A DNA stretch of 64,000 nucleotides from Methylomonas rosea (GCF_024505055.1 NZ_JANIBL010000013.1:1-64000), one strand, 5' to 3'. Shown: positions 26,126 through 36,571, counted from the first letter of the stretch. Notes: generated by a model not told the origin, from the letters alone. Numbers and translations are program-made.

Positions 26126-26794
26126 ATGAACAACAACCAGATATTACCTGTTGCTATTGCACTGCTGATTTCGCAGTCAGTTCACGCCAGTGTGTCCAGT
26201 TCGTTCGATGTAAACAGCGAGAACTGGCAAATCGTCAGTTTTGCCGATTTCAGCCAGAATAATTATTCGATCATCGGCCAATACCAGCCCAGTTACATAT
26301 CGGGCGGCGGTAATCCCGGTAATTATCTCGCCGCCCAAGATCCGGACAGCGGTGATTTCACCTTCTCCGCCCCCGCTGCTTTCTTAGGTTCGCAGGTTGG
26401 AGCTACCGGACTTTCCTACGATTTGACTTACCGCGATGGCGATGTCAATTGGCAAACTACGGACGTCATGTTGGTCGGCAACGGCCAACGCTTGCTCTGG
26501 AAGCGCGACCCGAACATCGTGCCAAACAGTGGCTGGACCCATATCAGCCTGAGCTTGGCACCCTCTTCGGAATGGCGGTTGGGCACCACCGACGGGGTGT
26601 TCGCCAGTCAAAGTGATTTTCATAATGTATTGTCAGATTTGAGCGGGCTCTATATTCATGGCGAATACACGAACGGCATTATTGAGACCGCCGGTCTGGA
26701 TAATGTGGTTTTGCAAACGGTGCCGTTGCCGGGGGCTTTTTGGTTATTTGGCTTTGGGGTTGCGGGGCTTGGGTCGCGTATTCGTCGAGCGTAA
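26126..26794 (+). CDS. Secreted VPLPA-CTERM protein with laminin-B-like domain
   Basis: 222 residues with a Sec signal peptide (ILPVAIALLISQSVHA) and a C-terminal sorting signal VPLPGAFWLFGFGVAGLGSRIRRA-type: VPLP motif, hydrophobic helix, then Arg-rich tail. This is the VPLPA variant of PEP-CTERM, cut by an exosortase and exported in exopolysaccharide-producing bacteria. The body (SSSFDVNSENWQIVSFADFS, later LSYDLTYRDG and VLSDLSGLYIHGEY) resembles laminin-B/IV-like beta-sandwich domains of secreted bacterial proteins. GGGAG lies 9 nt before the ATG. No exosortase is in the window. The role is probably surface or matrix; the ligand is unknown. Confidence 0.82.
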   Translation: MNNNQILPVAIALLISQSVHASVSSSFDVNSENWQIVSFADFSQNNYSIIGQYQPSYISGGGNPGNYLAAQDPDSGDFTFSAPAAFLGSQVGATGLSYDLTYRDGDVNWQTTDVMLVGNGQRLLWKRDPNIVPNSGWTHISLSLAPSSEWRLGTTDGVFASQSDFHNVLSDLSGLYIHGEYTNGIIETAGLDNVVLQTVPLPGAFWLFGFGVAGLGSRIRRA

Positions 26795-26872
26795 CGCGCT
26801 GACTCGTTATGTTGTTGTGTCGCTGGCGCGACGGTTTGTTTTGGAGTCGTGTCTCGGCCCGACAGCCGAGGT

Positions 26873-27127
26873 ACTTTTCTTTGTTTGGCCAAAGAAAAGT
26901 CACCAAAAGAAACGCCACCCGAATGCCGCTTATTCCCTGCGCTCCTCGCTTTTGAACGGGGTCGCCGAAAGGGGCTTCCTGCCCTTCGGTAACGCGATGC
27001 ATCCATGCCTCGCCCCTAACGGGCTAATCCGTTCAAAAGCTACGGTGCTCGGCGCGGCATACGGGACAAAATCCGTCCCGCTATTAAAACGGATTTGGTA
27101 GGTCCGACTAGCGCAGCGTAATCGGAC
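26873..27127. repeat. Dispersed palindromic repeat element
   Basis: Begins with a perfect inverted repeat, arms ACTTTTCTTTG and CAAAGAAAAGT around TTTGGC (26873-26900), followed by CACCAAAAGAAACGCCACCC. It ends with an inverted pair GTCCGA (27102-27107) and TCGGAC (27122-27127) around CTAGCGCAGCGTAA. From memory, very similar non-coding stretches are scattered in Methylomonas and other gammaproteobacterial genomes. An open frame crosses it (26658-27101), but its product changes character at the end of the CTERM gene and looks non-coding. The gap 27128-27288 shows nothing further. Confidence 0.62.
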
Positions 27128-27288
27128 GCATGTTGTTTGTCCCTATCTCCTATTGGCGCCTAAAGATAGCGCCTTGCGGTATTGAAAAAACTCAGAACGT
27201 ACACCCCAACCAGTTGGTTTTCTTCGCGGTTGCCACGTTTCCATGACGCTTGAAAGGGTAATGATTGTGACCGCATTCACGGATTCGA

Positions 27289-27783
27289 TCACCGCATCCG
27301 CTGGATTTGATCGGCGGCGAACACCATGGTTTCTTTTCCGGGGCTTGTTTCGTTGTAATCAATCGACACCGGCCACACGTGGGTAAAGCTCCATTCCGCG
27401 ATGGGGCTCATCGTTTGATCATAGGCAATCAACGTAGCATCTACTCGCTCCCGGCCTCCTTTTCCAACCTGTTGCCGCCAATTCCAAAATTCAAGCGATT
27501 TCCCCAGGCTTTTGCTGCAGGTTAGATTTTTAACCGACTGACGTCCGGGTATCTTAATGATAGCGTATTCACCGCGCGGGCCAGTCAATGGACGTTCAAC
27601 CACTTCGTTCTGCGAACCCAATCCTTTACAGTCAGTGAAATAGGTGGTGATACCGCCGGCGCTAAATTCGTAGTGCACAGGCCGGCCGGCGCTGCCATTG
27701 GGATCCTCAATGGCACCACCGTTGGCTGATGAGACCATGACAAAACCCAATATAACGCTTAAAAAACTGTTAAATCTGTTCAT
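27289..27783 (-). CDS. Secreted protein with phage tail-tube (T4 gp19)-like domain
   Basis: 164 residues. The body follows the pattern of T4 gp19-like tail-tube proteins: ...KGLGSQNEVVE, IKIPGRQSVKNLTC, LEFWNWRQQV (~98-106), RERVDATLIAYDQ, AEWSFTHVWPVSIDY, then a Glu before the final strand. Unlike phage or eCIS tubes it starts with a Sec signal peptide (MNRFNSFLSVILGFVMVSSA). It carries two cysteines, C52 and C89, that could pair in the periplasm. GAGGAT precedes the ATG. No phage, eCIS or type VI gene lies nearby, so it is an orphan. The tube-like fold is inferred from sequence pattern; the function outside the cytoplasm is unknown. Confidence 0.7.
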   Translation of the reverse strand: MNRFNSFLSVILGFVMVSSANGGAIEDPNGSAGRPVHYEFSAGGITTYFTDCKGLGSQNEVVERPLTGPRGEYAIIKIPGRQSVKNLTCSKSLGKSLEFWNWRQQVGKGGRERVDATLIAYDQTMSPIAEWSFTHVWPVSIDYNETSPGKETMVFAADQIQRMR

Positions 27784-28094
27784 AAAATATCCTCTAAAAA
27801 ATAAAAATTATTCGTCTCAGCAGGCTGTTGATTTTCTCGGTATTTGAATTTTTCTACATAACAAGCAGTGCTTATGGAGAAAATAAAGTCACTATTTGTT
27901 GGGCCGGGATTATCAAAAATCGCATTTTTCAACAACCTGTTAAATCTAATTTGGCAAATCGAATGCCAATTTTCGTTAATCAAGGCTATAAGAGGCTATC
28001 TGTTTGAATATAAAAAACTATTAGTAATTTAAGGTCAAGAAACATCACCACGAACAAGGCCTGTGGGCCACGATATATCGTTTTTAGCGCGACA
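27784..28094. other. AT-rich intergenic region
   Basis: About 310 bp noticeably richer in A and T than the flanking genes, between the secreted tail-tube-like gene and the decayed brnT. No protein with family resemblance and no RNA gene recognised. AACCTGTTAAATC at 27938 and ATCAACAGCCTGCTGAG-like sequence on the minus strand suggest degraded repeats, without a clear element. Confidence 0.35.
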
Positions 28095-28382
28095 TTTCGT
28101 TACAACGAAGCTTGGTTAGACTCCGCAAAAAACATCCAAGATATTTTCGAATCTGGTTTGAGCTTCGAGTTAGTAGTTGATTTAGATTGGTCTAGCGCGA
28201 CTGCGACAGAAGATGTTCGTAAAGATTCGCCAGAGAGACATTTTGTTGTGGCGGGTTACCTGAATGATCGGTTGCATATCCTGTACTTCACACCGATTAG
28301 CGGTGGAATTCGGGTAATTAGTTTCCGAAAAGAAAATTTAAGAGGAGCCCGCAAATATGGTAAATCCATTACCGTTGACTGA
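28095..28382 (+). pseudogene. brnT: BrnT-family toxin, 5' end degraded
   Basis: Residues read RYNEAWLDSAKNIQ, GLSFELVVDLDW, RHFVVAGYLNDRLHILYFT and GGIRVISFRKENLRGARKYG, the full order of BrnT ribonuclease toxins (NxxxHGxxFExA...DRLHxxxFTxR...RxISxRKANxRE). The usual start MxxEWDxxK is missing: the frame is open upstream through about 28041 but holds no ATG, GTG or TTG before the TTG at 28158, which would cut off the first beta strand and helix. The HG of the active-site region is also altered (IFESG in place of KHG). Probably inactive. It precedes an equally decayed brnA with a 26-bp overlap. Confidence 0.68.
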
Positions 28383-28710
28383 GGCAGACAGCGAAGTTCG
28401 CGAACTGACTGAAACCGATTTTAAACGGGCGCGCACCGCCAGCGAGGTGTTTGCTGAGCTATTCGGTGCGGAGCCAAGAGCCTGAAATGCTTAAGGTCAA
28501 GGGCAGCCACGTAAGGATTCACGGAAAGTGTTTACCGGGATTAGATTGGACGCCGAAGTGCTGGAGGCTTTTTGTGCCACCGGCAAGGGTTGGCAGACTA
28601 GGATGAATGCCGCCTTGAAAGAATGGTTGAAGGATCGCTCGCCCGCACAATTACAGACCGGAAATACTTTCGCTTATCCGGCCCGCACCCGCCTGTTGAT
28701 TAAATCCTAA
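28357..28710 (+). pseudogene. brnA: BrnA-family antitoxin, disrupted by frameshifts
   Basis: An ATG at 28357 opens MVNPLPLTEADSEVRELTE and ...RARTASEVFAELFGAE, the BrnA N-terminal toxin-wrapping part, but TGA at 28483 and TAA at 28492 stop it. The same frame resumes as GQPRKDSRKVFTGIRLDAEV and EAFCATGKGWQTRMNAALKE, the ribbon-helix-helix DNA-binding half. Between them the expected EMLK is found in another frame (28480-28500), so a pair of compensating small indels has put about seven codons out of frame. A 42-residue N-terminal fragment may still be made. The 3' end overlaps the end of hisD on the other strand by 11 bp. Confidence 0.68.
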
Positions 28711-30001
28711 ATTCCGCTGACCGCGCATGCGCAGTCAAACTCTCCCCACGCGCCAGCACCGAAGCAATCTTGCCCAAATTCTGCGCGCCAACCGCCGAAC
28801 AATTGATCAAGCTGCTGCGCTTTTGGAAATCGTAAACCCCTAAGGGCGACGAATACCGGGCAGTGCTGGAGGTGGGTAGGACGTGGTTCGGGCCGGCGCA
28901 ATAATCGCCCAGCGCTTCGGCAGTGAAGCGGCCCATGAAGATCGCGCCGGCGTTATGAATTTGTTCACACAAGGCTTCCGGTTCCGCTACGGACAATTCC
29001 AGATGTTCCGGGGCTATACGGTTGGCAACTTGCGCGGCTTCGGATAAGTTCCCGACTTTGATAAACGCGCCGCGACCTGACAGTGAGGCGCGGATAATGT
29101 CGGCGCGTTCCATTTCCGGTAGTAATTTGTTGATGCTAGCTTCGACTTGTTGCAGAAAACCGGCGTCGTCACTGATCAAAATGGCTTGGGCATTTTCGTC
29201 GTGTTCGGCTTGCGAGAACATGTCCATGGCAATCCAGTCCGGGTTGGTCTGGCCGTCGCAGATGATCAAAATCTCCGATGGGCCGGCGATCATGTCGATA
29301 CCAACATGGCCGAACACCAGCTTTTTGGCGGTGGCGACATAGATATTGCCAGGGCCGACGATTTTATCCACTGCCGGGATCGATTCCGTGCCGTAAGCTA
29401 AGGCCGCCACGGCTTGCGCGCCGCCGATGGTGAATACTCTATCCACGCCGGCCACATAGGCGGCTGCCAATACTAGTGCATTGGTTTCGCCGCGCGGGGT
29501 CGGGACGACCATGATCAGTTCGCCGACGCCGGCGACTTTGGCCGGAATCGCGTTCATCAACACCGATGAAGGATAGGCGGCCTTGCCGCCCGGCACATAC
29601 AGGCCGGCTTTATCCAGTGCCGTGACTTTTTGCCCCAACACCGTGCCGTCTATCTCGGTGAATTGCCAGGATTGCAGTTTTTGATGCTCGGCGTAAGCGC
29701 GGACTCGGTCAGCGGCAGTTTGCAGCGCAATGGCCTGGGTGCTGGGCAGAGTGTCCCAAGCGTGTTGTAACGCAGCTCGGTCCAGTTCCAGTTCGGCGGC
29801 GGTTTTAAAGGCGGTGCCGTCGAAGCGGTTGGTATACTCCAGCAAGGCTTTGTCGCCGCGTTTTTTAACGTCGGCGATGATGTCCAATACCCGTTTGTGT
29901 ATTTCCAGATCGTCGCTGGCATCCCAGGCTAAACGGGCTTGTAGTTGTTTGTCAAAATCGACGGCTGCACTGTCTAGGCGCAGCATCTTGATCGCAGTCA
30001 T
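28700..30001 (-). CDS. hisD: Histidinol dehydrogenase
   Basis: 433 residues; oxidises L-histidinol to L-histidine in two NAD-dependent steps with Zn. Signature region [28 protein letters not shown], then [22 protein letters not shown] (Gln/His metal ligands) and PEHLEL near the end with the catalytic Glu/His pair; AGPNHVLPT follows. Full family length. It starts 3 bp behind hisG on the same strand; both belong to the mla-murA-his transcription unit common in gammaproteobacteria. Confidence 0.96.
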   Translation of the reverse strand: MTAIKMLRLDSAAVDFDKQLQARLAWDASDDLEIHKRVLDIIADVKKRGDKALLEYTNRFDGTAFKTAAELELDRAALQHAWDTLPSTQAIALQTAADRVRAYAEHQKLQSWQFTEIDGTVLGQKVTALDKAGLYVPGGKAAYPSSVLMNAIPAKVAGVGELIMVVPTPRGETNALVLAAAYVAGVDRVFTIGGAQAVAALAYGTESIPAVDKIVGPGNIYVATAKKLVFGHVGIDMIAGPSEILIICDGQTNPDWIAMDMFSQAEHDENAQAILISDDAGFLQQVEASINKLLPEMERADIIRASLSGRGAFIKVGNLSEAAQVANRIAPEHLELSVAEPEALCEQIHNAGAIFMGRFTAEALGDYCAGPNHVLPTSSTARYSSPLGVYDFQKRSSLINCSAVGAQNLGKIASVLARGESLTAHARSAEFRI

Positions 30002-30003
30002 GG

Positions 30004-30633
30004 TTACGCCCTCTGGGCCAACGTGGTTTCGAACTGATCGATGAGTGCTTGAATGGCTTGATGTTTCATTTTCATCGCCGCTTTATTGACCACCAGTCGA
30101 GAGGTGATGTTGGCGATTAGTTCCCGCGGCTCCAGGCCGTTGGCTTTCAGGGTGTTGCCGGTATCGACCAAATCGACGATGCAATCGGCCAAGCCGACCA
30201 GTGGCGCCAATTCCATCGAGCCGTAAAGCTTGATGATTTCCGCTTGTATCCCTAAGTTGGCGTAGTAGCGCTGCGCGGTTTTGACGTATTTGGTCGCAAC
30301 GCGCAAACGGCCTTTCACTTCCGGGGCGTTGACCGGGCCGGCGGTCATCAAGCGGCAACCGGCGATGCCTAAATCCAGCGGTTCGTAGAGGCTTTCCGCG
30401 CCGTGTTCCATTAATACGTCCTTGCCGGCGATACCCATATCCGCCGCGCCGTATTCCACAAAGGTGGGAACGTCGGTGGCGCGGATGATCACCAACTGCA
30501 CGTCGGGGCGGGTGGTTTGCAGAATCAGTTTGCGGCTTTTGTCCGGATCGTCGATCGGCGTGATGCCGGCCTGTTCCAGAAACGGCAGAGCTTCTTCGTA
30601 AATACGGCCTTTGGATACGGCAATGGTCAACAT
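30004..30633 (-). CDS. hisG: ATP phosphoribosyltransferase, short form
   Basis: 209 residues; first step of histidine synthesis (ATP + PRPP to phosphoribosyl-ATP). [23 protein letters not shown] start, [13 protein letters not shown], and the PRPP-binding loop [13 protein letters not shown]. The length and missing C-terminal ACT-like domain mark the short HisG form, which needs the HisRS-like subunit HisZ for activity and feedback control; hisZ is not in the window. It lies 15 bp after murA and 2 bp before hisD. Confidence 0.95.
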   Translation of the reverse strand: MLTIAVSKGRIYEEALPFLEQAGITPIDDPDKSRKLILQTTRPDVQLVIIRATDVPTFVEYGAADMGIAGKDVLMEHGAESLYEPLDLGIAGCRLMTAGPVNAPEVKGRLRVATKYVKTAQRYYANLGIQAEIIKLYGSMELAPLVGLADCIVDLVDTGNTLKANGLEPRELIANITSRLVVNKAAMKMKHQAIQALIDQFETTLAQRA

Positions 30634-30648
30634 GGTTTTGCGATGAGG

Positions 30649-31920
<1,272 letters not shown>

Positions 31921-31947
31921 TTATTGGTTTGTAAATTGGAACGCAGC

Positions 31948-32259
31948 TTAATGCGTGTGGATTGCAAAATATTCGGTTTCGTCCAGGCCGCTGAGTTTGG
32001 CCAATGCTAGCAGCTGAGCCGGGATGTTCTTGAAGGACAGCTTAACCCGGCCCATGCGGCTGAGTCTGATCCATTCGATCATCAAGGCCAGACCGGCGCT
32101 ATCGGTAGTCTGTACTTTGGCGAGATCGATGCACATGCTATCCATACCTTTCAAGAACTTAAAGGATTGCAAGGTTTGTTTGTCGATGCTGGCAAAAGTC
32201 AGGCTGCCTTCCACGGTAAAGTGGCCGGGAGACTGTTCGGTTAATGTCAGCTTGGACAT
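31948..32259 (-). CDS. mlaB: STAS-domain protein MlaB
   Basis: 103 residues forming one STAS domain (FTVEGSLTFAS, SMCIDLAKVQTTDSAGLALMIEWI). MlaB is the cytoplasmic regulator that binds the ATPase MlaF in the inner-membrane complex MlaFEDB for lipid transport. The ATG sits in the mlaD stop (TAATG). In the usual gene order mlaC separates mlaD and mlaB; here they touch directly. Confidence 0.88.
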   Translation of the reverse strand: MSKLTLTEQSPGHFTVEGSLTFASIDKQTLQSFKFLKGMDSMCIDLAKVQTTDSAGLALMIEWIRLSRMGRVKLSFKNIPAQLLALAKLSGLDETEYFAIHTH

Positions 32260-32723
32260 TATTTGCCTTCCGCTTTGTTCAGCATGAATTTGCCTATCAT
32301 TTCTTCCAGTACGATGGCGGAGCTGGTGATATCGATGGTGCTTTTATCCTTCAAATATTCATCCGACGAGCCGGGGTCCAGGCTGACGTATTGTTCGCCC
32401 AGCAGGCCGGCGGTATAAATGCTGACGCCGGAATCGCTGGGTAGATTGTTGTATTGCGATTCGATGCGCATTTCCACGATGGATTCGTGGCTTTCCTTGT
32501 CCAGCCGAATTGCCGAAACGCGGCCGATGCGCACGCCGGCAACGGACACTGGGGATTTGACTTTCAGGCCGCCGCTATTTTGAAAGTGGGCGATCACGGT
32601 GTAGCTGTCGTCGCCGGTGTAGCTGCCGAGATTACTGACTTGCAGCGCCATGTAAAACAAGGCGGCAATACCGCTGGCGACAAAAAAACCGACCAGAGTA
32701 TCCTGGGTCTTGGAATGCTGCAT
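32259..32723 (-). CDS. mlaD: MlaD, MCE-domain lipid-binding subunit
   Basis: 154 residues: one transmembrane helix (~8-30, LVGFFVASGIAALFYMALQV), then a periplasmic MCE domain (VIAHFQNSGGLKVKSPVSVAGVRIG, and GLLGEQYVSLDPG, the central-pore region). Hexamers of MlaD sit on MlaE and accept phospholipid from the periplasmic carrier. ATG at 32723 comes one base after the mlaE stop, which fits translational coupling; a start 15 nt upstream is less likely. Confidence 0.93.
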   Translation of the reverse strand: MQHSKTQDTLVGFFVASGIAALFYMALQVSNLGSYTGDDSYTVIAHFQNSGGLKVKSPVSVAGVRIGRVSAIRLDKESHESIVEMRIESQYNNLPSDSGVSIYTAGLLGEQYVSLDPGSSDEYLKDKSTIDITSSAIVLEEMIGKFMLNKAEGK

Positions 32724-32724
32724 G

Positions 32725-33507
32725 TTAAATGTCTCCAAACATGAGTGCGGTTAAAATGAAATCGAGTGCCAGAACCGAGAAGGCTGAATTGACCACGGTG
32801 CGAGTGGTGGCGCGGCTGACGCCTTCTGAAGTAGGAATCGCGTCGTAACCTTCGAACAAGGCAATCCAGGACACTACGAAGCCGAACACCACGCTTTTGA
32901 TCACACCGTTGATGATGTCTTCTTGAAAGTCGATACTGGCCTGCATTTGCGCCCAAAACGCGCCGTCGTCGACGCCGAGCATGCCCACGCCGACCAGATG
33001 GCCGCCCATGATGCCGATGGCGCTAAACAAGGCGGCAAGTAATGGCATCGATAAAAAACCGGCCAGAAAGCGCGGGGAAATAATGCGCTTGATCGGATCG
33101 ACCGCCATCATTTCCATGCCGGATAATTGTTCGGTGGCCTTCATCAAGCCGATTTCGGCGGTCAAGGCCGAGCCGGCCCGGCCGGCAAACAATAGAGCCG
33201 ATACCACGGGTCCCAGTTCGCGCACCAACGAGGCGGCGACCATCACGCCCAGCGATTCTTCGGCGCCGAAGTCCGACAGAATATTAAAGCCTTGTAAACC
33301 TAAAACCATGCCGACGAACAGGCCGGAGATGGTGATAATCAGAAATGACAAAACGCCGACCGAATACACTTGCTTGATCAGCAAGTTGGGGCGCGGCACC
33401 ACATCACTGATGCCGGTCAACGTGTGGCTCAGAAAAAACGAGGCACGGCCGAGCTTGGCAAAGCTGCTGCGTGTGGTTTTTCCCAGATTTTGCAGAAATT
33501 GAAACAT
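32725..33507 (-). CDS. mlaE: MlaE, permease of the Mla lipid transporter
   Basis: 260 residues with about five or six membrane helices; MlaE/PF02405 motifs include [22 protein letters not shown] and [24 protein letters not shown], the family's signature coupling and pore region. It forms the dimeric membrane core of the MlaFEDB ABC transporter that keeps the outer membrane asymmetric. ATG at 33507 is chosen over TTG at 33519; neither has a strong RBS. Placed between mlaF (17 bp) and mlaD (1 bp). Confidence 0.93.
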   Translation of the reverse strand: MFQFLQNLGKTTRSSFAKLGRASFFLSHTLTGISDVVPRPNLLIKQVYSVGVLSFLIITISGLFVGMVLGLQGFNILSDFGAEESLGVMVAASLVRELGPVVSALLFAGRAGSALTAEIGLMKATEQLSGMEMMAVDPIKRIISPRFLAGFLSMPLLAALFSAIGIMGGHLVGVGMLGVDDGAFWAQMQASIDFQEDIINGVIKSVVFGFVVSWIALFEGYDAIPTSEGVSRATTRTVVNSAFSVLALDFILTALMFGDI

Positions 33508-33524
33508 TGTTGAATACAAGTTGG

Positions 33525-34343
33525 TTATTTGCTCGCCAGCAGATCGTCGAGGTAATCAGGCGCCGAATAGTGAAAGTGTACAGGGCCGTCGGCATCGCCG
33601 TGCATAAACTGTTGCACCCATTCCGAATCGGATTGCTGTAACTCTTGTGGGGTGCCCTGGCCGATGATTTTGCCTCCAGACAACACATAGATGTAATCGG
33701 CGATCGCGGCGGTTTCCTGCACATCGTGCGAGACGATGATGCTGGTCAGGCCTAACGTGGTGTTCAGCGACTTGATCAAGTGTACTAGCGCGCCCTTGGA
33801 AATCGGATCCTGGCCGGTAAACGGTTCGTCGTACATGATCATCAGTGGGTCGAGGGCGATGGCGCGGGCCAGCGCAACTCGGCGAGCCATGCCGCCGGAC
33901 AACTCGTTGGGCATCAAATGCCGCGCACCGCGCAGGCCCACCGCGTGCAGCTTCATCAATACTAAAGTGCGGATCATCGATTCCGGCAAATGGGTGTGTT
34001 CGCGCATGGGAAACGCTACGTTATCGTACACACTCATGTCAGTCAGCAGGGCGCCGCTTTGGAATAGCATGCCCATGCGTTTACGCAATTCGTAGAGTTC
34101 GCGAGTTTTCAGGCGGTGAACATTTTGTCCGTCCACATGAATTTGGCCGCGGTCAGGCGCTAGTTGGCCGCCGATCAATTTCAAAAGAGTGGTCTTGCCG
34201 GTGCCGCTGGGGCCCATGATGGCCGTGACTTTGCCGCGTTGAATCTCCAGGCTGACGGCGTCGAAAATTTTTCTGGGGCCTCTGGAAAAGCTCAAGTTAC
34301 TAATAGAAACGATATTGTCTTCAGGACTTGCGCTATTGGCCAT
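33525..34343 (-). CDS. mlaF: MlaF, ATPase of the Mla lipid transporter
   Basis: 272 residues of ABC ATPase: Walker [11 protein letters not shown] loop [11 protein letters not shown], signature [15 protein letters not shown], Walker B LMIYDEPFTG with the following Q, and switch His in IIVSHD. The SGGMARRV signature and the C-terminal extension (~residues 245-272, which bind the neighbouring MlaF) are typical of MlaF. First gene of the operon mlaF-mlaE-mlaD-mlaB-murA-hisG-hisD; divergent from kdsD. Confidence 0.95.
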   Translation of the reverse strand: MANSASPEDNIVSISNLSFSRGPRKIFDAVSLEIQRGKVTAIMGPSGTGKTTLLKLIGGQLAPDRGQIHVDGQNVHRLKTRELYELRKRMGMLFQSGALLTDMSVYDNVAFPMREHTHLPESMIRTLVLMKLHAVGLRGARHLMPNELSGGMARRVALARAIALDPLMIMYDEPFTGQDPISKGALVHLIKSLNTTLGLTSIIVSHDVQETAAIADYIYVLSGGKIIGQGTPQELQQSDSEWVQQFMHGDADGPVHFHYSAPDYLDDLLASK

Positions 34344-34487
34344 CTACCGGAATCACAGGAGTTTTTGGATTGGGAACAGGCTATTTTCTATGACTCGTCG
34401 AGAATAAGTCAATGACTTGGGGTGAAAAGTCGGTTAATAACATGCAATAATGGTTCCTTTTTGTTTCGGTGCGTGGAGTTAATTTGC

Positions 34488-35462
34488 GTGGGTTGTGATC
34501 AAGACATACAGGCGTTGGCGTTGGCGGTGATTCAGACCGAAATGCAGGCGGTTGCCGGCTTGGCTGCACGCATCGATGAGCAATTTGTTAGCGCCTGCCG
34601 TTTACTACTGGCCTGTAAAGGCCGGGTGGTGGTCACCGGTATGGGCAAATCCGGGCATATTGCCGGTAAAATTGCCGCCACGCTTGCCAGTACCGGCACC
34701 CCGGCTTTCTTTGTACATCCGGGAGAAGCCAGTCACGGCGATCTTGGCATGATTACCCGGCAGGACGTGGTGCTGGCATTGTCCAATTCCGGCGAAACCG
34801 AAGAAATCCTGACGATATTGCCTATTATTAAGCGACTCGGTGTGCCGCTGATTGCGCTGACCGGTAATCCCGATTCCGCTTTGGCCCGGTTTGCCAGCGT
34901 ACACATCAACGTCGCGGTAGAGCAAGAGGCTTGTCCTTTGGGGCTGGCGCCGACCGCCAGCACCACGGCGGCACTGGTAATGGGCGACGCATTGGCGGTT
35001 TCGCTACTGGAAACCAAGGGCTTTACCCGCGATGATTTTGCGTTGTCGCACCCTGGCGGCAGTTTGGGTAAGCGTTTATTGTTGCAGGTCAACGACATCA
35101 TGCATCGCGGTAGTGAGGTGCCGGTGGTTACTGATACCGTTTTGGTGAGTGATGCTTTACTGGAAATGACAGGCAAGAAGCTGGGCATGACCGCAGTGGT
35201 CGATGGCGAGGGAAGGGTTTCCGGGATATTTACCGATGGTGATTTGCGGCGGATGCTGGAAAAAAATCTGGATGTGCATGCCACGCGAATCGCTCAAGTC
35301 ATGACCGGTCCTTGTAAAGTAATCGATGTGAATATGTTGGCGGCGGAAGCCATGCAAATCATGGAAAGCAAAAAAATCAATGCCCTGCTGGTCGTCGACA
35401 GCCAACAAAAGTTGTTAGGCGCGTTGAATATGCACGATTTGCTGCGGGCCGGCATAGTCTGA
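34488..35462 (+). CDS. kdsD: D-arabinose 5-phosphate isomerase
   Basis: Converts ribulose 5-phosphate to arabinose 5-phosphate, the first Kdo precursor step. A SIS domain (~1-200; VVTGMGKSGHIAGKIAATLAST, STPAFFVHPGEASHGDLGM-type region with LALSNSGETEEI) is followed by two CBS domains (from ~205; IMHRGSEVPVV and GIFTDGDLRRML). The GTG at 34488 has GGAG 9 nt upstream and yields 324 residues, the family length; an ATG at 34422 would add 22 unrelated residues. It heads the operon kdsD-kdsC-lptC-lptA-lptB-rpoN. Confidence 0.92.
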   Translation: MGCDQDIQALALAVIQTEMQAVAGLAARIDEQFVSACRLLLACKGRVVVTGMGKSGHIAGKIAATLASTGTPAFFVHPGEASHGDLGMITRQDVVLALSNSGETEEILTILPIIKRLGVPLIALTGNPDSALARFASVHINVAVEQEACPLGLAPTASTTAALVMGDALAVSLLETKGFTRDDFALSHPGGSLGKRLLLQVNDIMHRGSEVPVVTDTVLVSDALLEMTGKKLGMTAVVDGEGRVSGIFTDGDLRRMLEKNLDVHATRIAQVMTGPCKVIDVNMLAAEAMQIMESKKINALLVVDSQQKLLGALNMHDLLRAGIV

Positions 35463-35474
35463 GAGTGACGAGTG

Positions 35475-36008
35475 ATGTTCGATTTAAACCCTCAATTACT
35501 GAGTATTGTTAAGCAACTAAGGCTGTTGATTTTGGACGTGGACGGCGTGCTGACCGACGGCCGCTTGTTCTTCGACGATAACGGCAAAGAATACAAATGT
35601 TTTCATGCGCGCGACGGGCACGGCATTAAATTGCTGCGGCAGACCGGTGTGGAAGTGGCGGTGATTTCCGGTCGCAAATCAAATTCAGTCACGCTGCGCA
35701 TGCAGGGCCTAGGAGTCGAACTGGTCTATCAAGGGCACGAAAACAAGCGCGCGGCATTCGCGGAAATTTTGCAACGCTTGGCGTTGACGCCCGAGCAAGT
35801 GGCGTATATCGGCGACGACATTCTGGATTTGCCTGTCATGCGCCAGGTGGGTTTTGCGGTGGCGGTGCAAGATGCCAATTTCGCCCTTAAAAACTATGCG
35901 CATTGGCAAACACAGGCGGCCGGCGGTTTAGGTGCGGTTCGGGAAGTATGCGATTTAATCATGCAAGTCCAAGGTAGCTTTGACGGCGTGCTGCAAACCT
36001 ATTTATGA
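35475..36008 (+). CDS. kdsC: Kdo-8-phosphate phosphatase
   Basis: 177 residues of a HAD-type C0 phosphatase: LLILDVDGVLTDG (catalytic Asp pair), VISGRKSNSV, and IGDDILDLPVM (Mg-binding). It removes phosphate from Kdo-8-phosphate before activation by KdsB. KdsC lacks a cap domain and works as a tetramer. ATG at 35475; 12 bp after kdsD, and its stop overlaps the lptC start (ATGA). Confidence 0.95.
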   Translation: MFDLNPQLLSIVKQLRLLILDVDGVLTDGRLFFDDNGKEYKCFHARDGHGIKLLRQTGVEVAVISGRKSNSVTLRMQGLGVELVYQGHENKRAAFAEILQRLALTPEQVAYIGDDILDLPVMRQVGFAVAVQDANFALKNYAHWQTQAAGGLGAVREVCDLIMQVQGSFDGVLQTYL

Positions 36009-36571
36009 CCGTACTGAAAAATCTACAGATTTTTATTTATGTCGGCTTGGCCGCATTGTTGTCATGGTGGCTGGTACAGCTCAATGAACAGCGTGACGCC
36101 GAAATGAAAATTGTCGAAAATAGTCCGGATTTTTTTAGCCTGGGTTATTTCAAAAAAGAAATGAATATCGACGGCGTGCCGAAAAGCGAATTGGCGGCGG
36201 AAAAAATGCAGCACTTTAAAGCCGACGGCAGTACGCATCTGGAAAAACCGGTGATGACTTTGTATAACCCCAACCAGATGCCTTGGCTGATCAGGGCCGA
36301 CAGCGGAGTGATGGCGGCGGACGGCGATAATTTACAACTTAACGGTAGTGCTTATATCAACCGGGAAGCGTCGAAGACCAATTCGGCGCTGACCATCAAT
36401 ACATCGGATTTGCGGGTGAAACTCGCCAGCCATTATGCGGAGACACAGGCGTGGGCGGAAATCGTCAGCCCGCCCAACAAAACGGCGGGAGTAGGAATGG
36501 AAGCGACTTTTGTTAGTCCGATTCACCTGAAATTGTTGTCCAAAGTGAAAGGTCGCTATGAAATTAAGTAA
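36005..36571 (+). CDS. lptC: LptC, LPS export bitopic membrane protein
   Basis: 188 residues with one N-terminal membrane helix (IFIYVGLAALLSWWLVQL) and a periplasmic beta-jellyroll (YFKKEMNIDGVPKSELAAEKMQHF-type start, later QLNGSAYINREAS). LptC takes LPS from the LptB2FG transporter and passes it to LptA. It overlaps kdsC by 4 nt and lptA by 14 nt, the usual compact order. lptF and lptG are not in the window. Confidence 0.93.
   Translation: MTVLKNLQIFIYVGLAALLSWWLVQLNEQRDAEMKIVENSPDFFSLGYFKKEMNIDGVPKSELAAEKMQHFKADGSTHLEKPVMTLYNPNQMPWLIRADSGVMAADGDNLQLNGSAYINREASKTNSALTINTSDLRVKLASHYAETQAWAEIVSPPNKTAGVGMEATFVSPIHLKLLSKVKGRYEIK

Noticed and set aside
26658..27101. 147-residue plus-strand ORF over the end of the CTERM gene
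   Set aside because: Crosses the CTERM gene out of frame and then runs through a dispersed non-coding repeat.
27289..27783. Prophage or eCIS remnant
   Set aside because: Only one tail-tube-like gene is present, with a signal peptide and no other phage, sheath or baseplate genes nearby.
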